From Bacteroidales bacterium (GTDB lineage Bacteria > Bacteroidota > Bacteroidia > Bacteroidales > P3): DNA of 64,000 nucleotides. Location: the NCBI GenBank assembly GCA_017545365.1, contig JAFWOP010000066.1:1-64000 (forward strand), in the 5' to 3' direction. Within the stretch, counting starts at the first letter, position 1. Every line of letters begins with the position of its first letter. Of this stretch, positions 63,002 to 64,000 are shown piece by piece. Made by a program: the position numbers and the translations under genes. Under the pieces are notes generated by a model. That model made no database searches. It saw only the letters and a program-made list of their open reading frames with translations, and was not told the origin of the DNA.

Positions 63002-63080
63002 GTGCAAAAAAATGTAGTAAAACACCCAAAATACGTGCAAAAAAGTGTATCTTTGCACTGAAATTATGTGCGAAAAAATG
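63002..63080 (+). repeat. Three direct repeats at 33-bp spacing around a promoter
   Basis: GTGCAAAAAAATGT (from 63002), GTGCAAAAAAGTGT (from 63035) and GTGCGAAAAAATGT (from 63068) recur at an exact 33-base period. The middle copy is the A-tract of the promoter at 63048-63055. Downstream copies could be regulator sites or decayed promoter duplicates. Confidence 0.5.
63048..63055 (+). promoter_or_regulatory. Promoter -7 element of the ATPase gene
   Basis: TATCTTTG followed by CA, preceded by GCAAAAAAGTG, 36 bases before the ATG at 63092. Confidence 0.75.
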
Positions 63081-63091
63081 TGCTAATAACA

Positions 63092-64000
63092 ATGGAACGT
63101 ACTGTATTAAACAAGCTTATAGAATGGAAGAATAACCCAAGACGAAAGCCACTTATTCTAAATGGTGCCCGACAGGTGGGCAAAACATGGCTTTTGCACG
63201 AGCTGGCGCATCGCGAATACAAGAAAGAAGCATACGTTTATTGCCGCAAAAACGAGCTTGCCCGCCGAATCTTCACTCAGGACTTCGACACCGAACGCAT
63301 CCTGATAAGCCTCCGCGCTCTCACTGGCGTAGACATCACCCCTGACGACACCCTGATTGTTCTTGACGAGGTACAGGACATTCCCGAAGCCATCGAGTCG
63401 CTCAAATACTTCTACGAGAATGCCCCACAGTACCACATTGCCGTGGCTGGTTCATTGCTGGGCATTTCAATGCATAGTGGCGTCTCCTTCCCTGTGGGCA
63501 AAGTTGACGAATTCAATATCTACCCTATGAGCTTTGAGGAGTTTCTGCTGGCCAAAGGGGAAGAGGAAATGTACAAGCTGCTTATTTCAAAGCAATTCGA
63601 CATCATGACGGCTTTGCACGAGAAGTACATCGGCCTATTGCGGCAATACCTCTTTGTCGGTGGGATGCCCGAAGCGGTGAAAGAATATGTCGAAACCGGT
63701 GGGCTGAATGCTGTGCGCCAAATACAGCAAAGCATCCTCAGCGGGTACGCACGCGATTTCTCAAAACATGCCCCTTCAGACCAAGTGCCCCGAATTGAGA
63801 GAGTGTGGCAATCTATTCCCTCACAGCTATTCAAAGAGAACAAGAAATTCATCTATGGAGCCTTGCGCAAAGGAGCCCGTGCCTCCGAATATGAGACATC
63901 CATCGGGTGGCTTGCCGATGCAGGACTTATCTGCAAAGTACCTCGCTGCACAAAACTAGCGGCACCTCTTAGCGTATACGAAGACCTCTCTGCGTTCAAA
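63092..64000 (+). CDS. AAA-family ATPase with DUF4143 (partial)
   Basis: The frame starts at the ATG at 63092 (MERTVLNKLIEWKNNPRRKP) and is open to the window edge (303 codons). Walker A NGARQVGKTW (about 24-33) and Walker B LIVLDEVQDIP (about 89-99) are followed by a sensor-like AVAGSLLGIS. The C-terminal half (YIGLLRQYLFVGGMPEAVKEY, residues about 185 onward) has the DUF4143 character. These ATPases are common and often multi-copy in Bacteroidales genomes, and their role is poorly known. They have been linked to nucleic-acid or mobile-element biology. No further domain can be judged because the gene is cut off. Confidence 0.9.
   Translation, partial: MERTVLNKLIEWKNNPRRKPLILNGARQVGKTWLLHELAHREYKKEAYVYCRKNELARRIFTQDFDTERILISLRALTGVDITPDDTLIVLDEVQDIPEAIESLKYFYENAPQYHIAVAGSLLGISMHSGVSFPVGKVDEFNIYPMSFEEFLLAKGEEEMYKLLISKQFDIMTALHEKYIGLLRQYLFVGGMPEAVKEYVETGGLNAVRQIQQSILSGYARDFSKHAPSDQVPRIERVWQSIPSQLFKENKKFIYGALRKGARASEYETSIGWLADAGLICKVPRCTKLAAPLSVYEDLSAFK

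Overview
The window reads as part of a chromosome of a fermentative, anaerobic Bacteroidota species, most likely order Bacteroidales. This rests on TAnnTTTG promoters, several proteins ending in type IX secretion (T9SS) sorting domains, PorT/OmpA-type outer-membrane proteins, a BspA-like leucine-rich-repeat protein, DPP IV and DPP5-like peptidases, lipoprotein FKBP isomerases of the GldI type, and ATP-dependent PEP carboxykinase next to pyruvate phosphate dikinase. No genus can be assigned from the sequence alone. Known genes are intact on both strands and only one clear pseudogene was found.

Region 1 (1-13.1 kb, mostly minus strand): a partial gene end, an outer-membrane beta-barrel protein, dipeptidyl peptidase IV, then a fermentation and hydrogen block. 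Transcribed leftwards, this block holds ppdK, a thioredoxin-fold [2Fe-2S] ferredoxin, a sensory-type [FeFe] hydrogenase with a PAS domain (HydS), a SpoIIE-type phosphatase overlapping it by ATGA, a group-B-type [FeFe] hydrogenase, and pckA. A likely reading is that H2 or redox state is sensed and passed to a phosphatase while the PEP/pyruvate/oxaloacetate node and H2 turnover are encoded alongside.

Region 2 (13.1-27.4 kb): a decayed T9SS gene, an OmpA-domain protein and a DPP5-like lipoprotein peptidase on the minus strand. A divergent promoter pair then opens a long plus-strand housekeeping run: nrnA, two FKBP lipoproteins, adk, obg, a PAP2 phosphatase, cvpA, dus, a TPR lipoprotein, pyrB-pyrI and a small membrane protein.

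Region 3 (27.4-50.3 kb, accessory and surface): a three-gene hipB-hipS-hipT toxin-antitoxin set, a BspA-like T9SS protein, another T9SS protein, tRNA-Ser(CGA), thiN, a 2393-residue T9SS surface protein with a 900-bp internal duplication, an AGCS symporter, a beta-helix-like secreted protein, a secreted protein that appears to lack an AUG start, another T9SS protein and a protein with a 54-nt tandem repeat.

Region 4 (50.3-64 kb): nucleoside phosphorylase, a small secreted protein, a very large exonuclease-RecQ-UvrD fusion, typA, an unrecognised gene, a radical-SAM/DUF4130 pair linked to DNA metabolism, a small secreted protein, a rod-shaped RNA candidate resembling 6S RNA, and a truncated AAA/DUF4143 ATPase at the edge.

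Cross-cutting signals are an extended promoter form (an A-tract just upstream of TAnnTTTGC), two copies of a short inverted-repeat intergenic element, a triple-hairpin REP-like element, and low-complexity hairpins in operon spacers.
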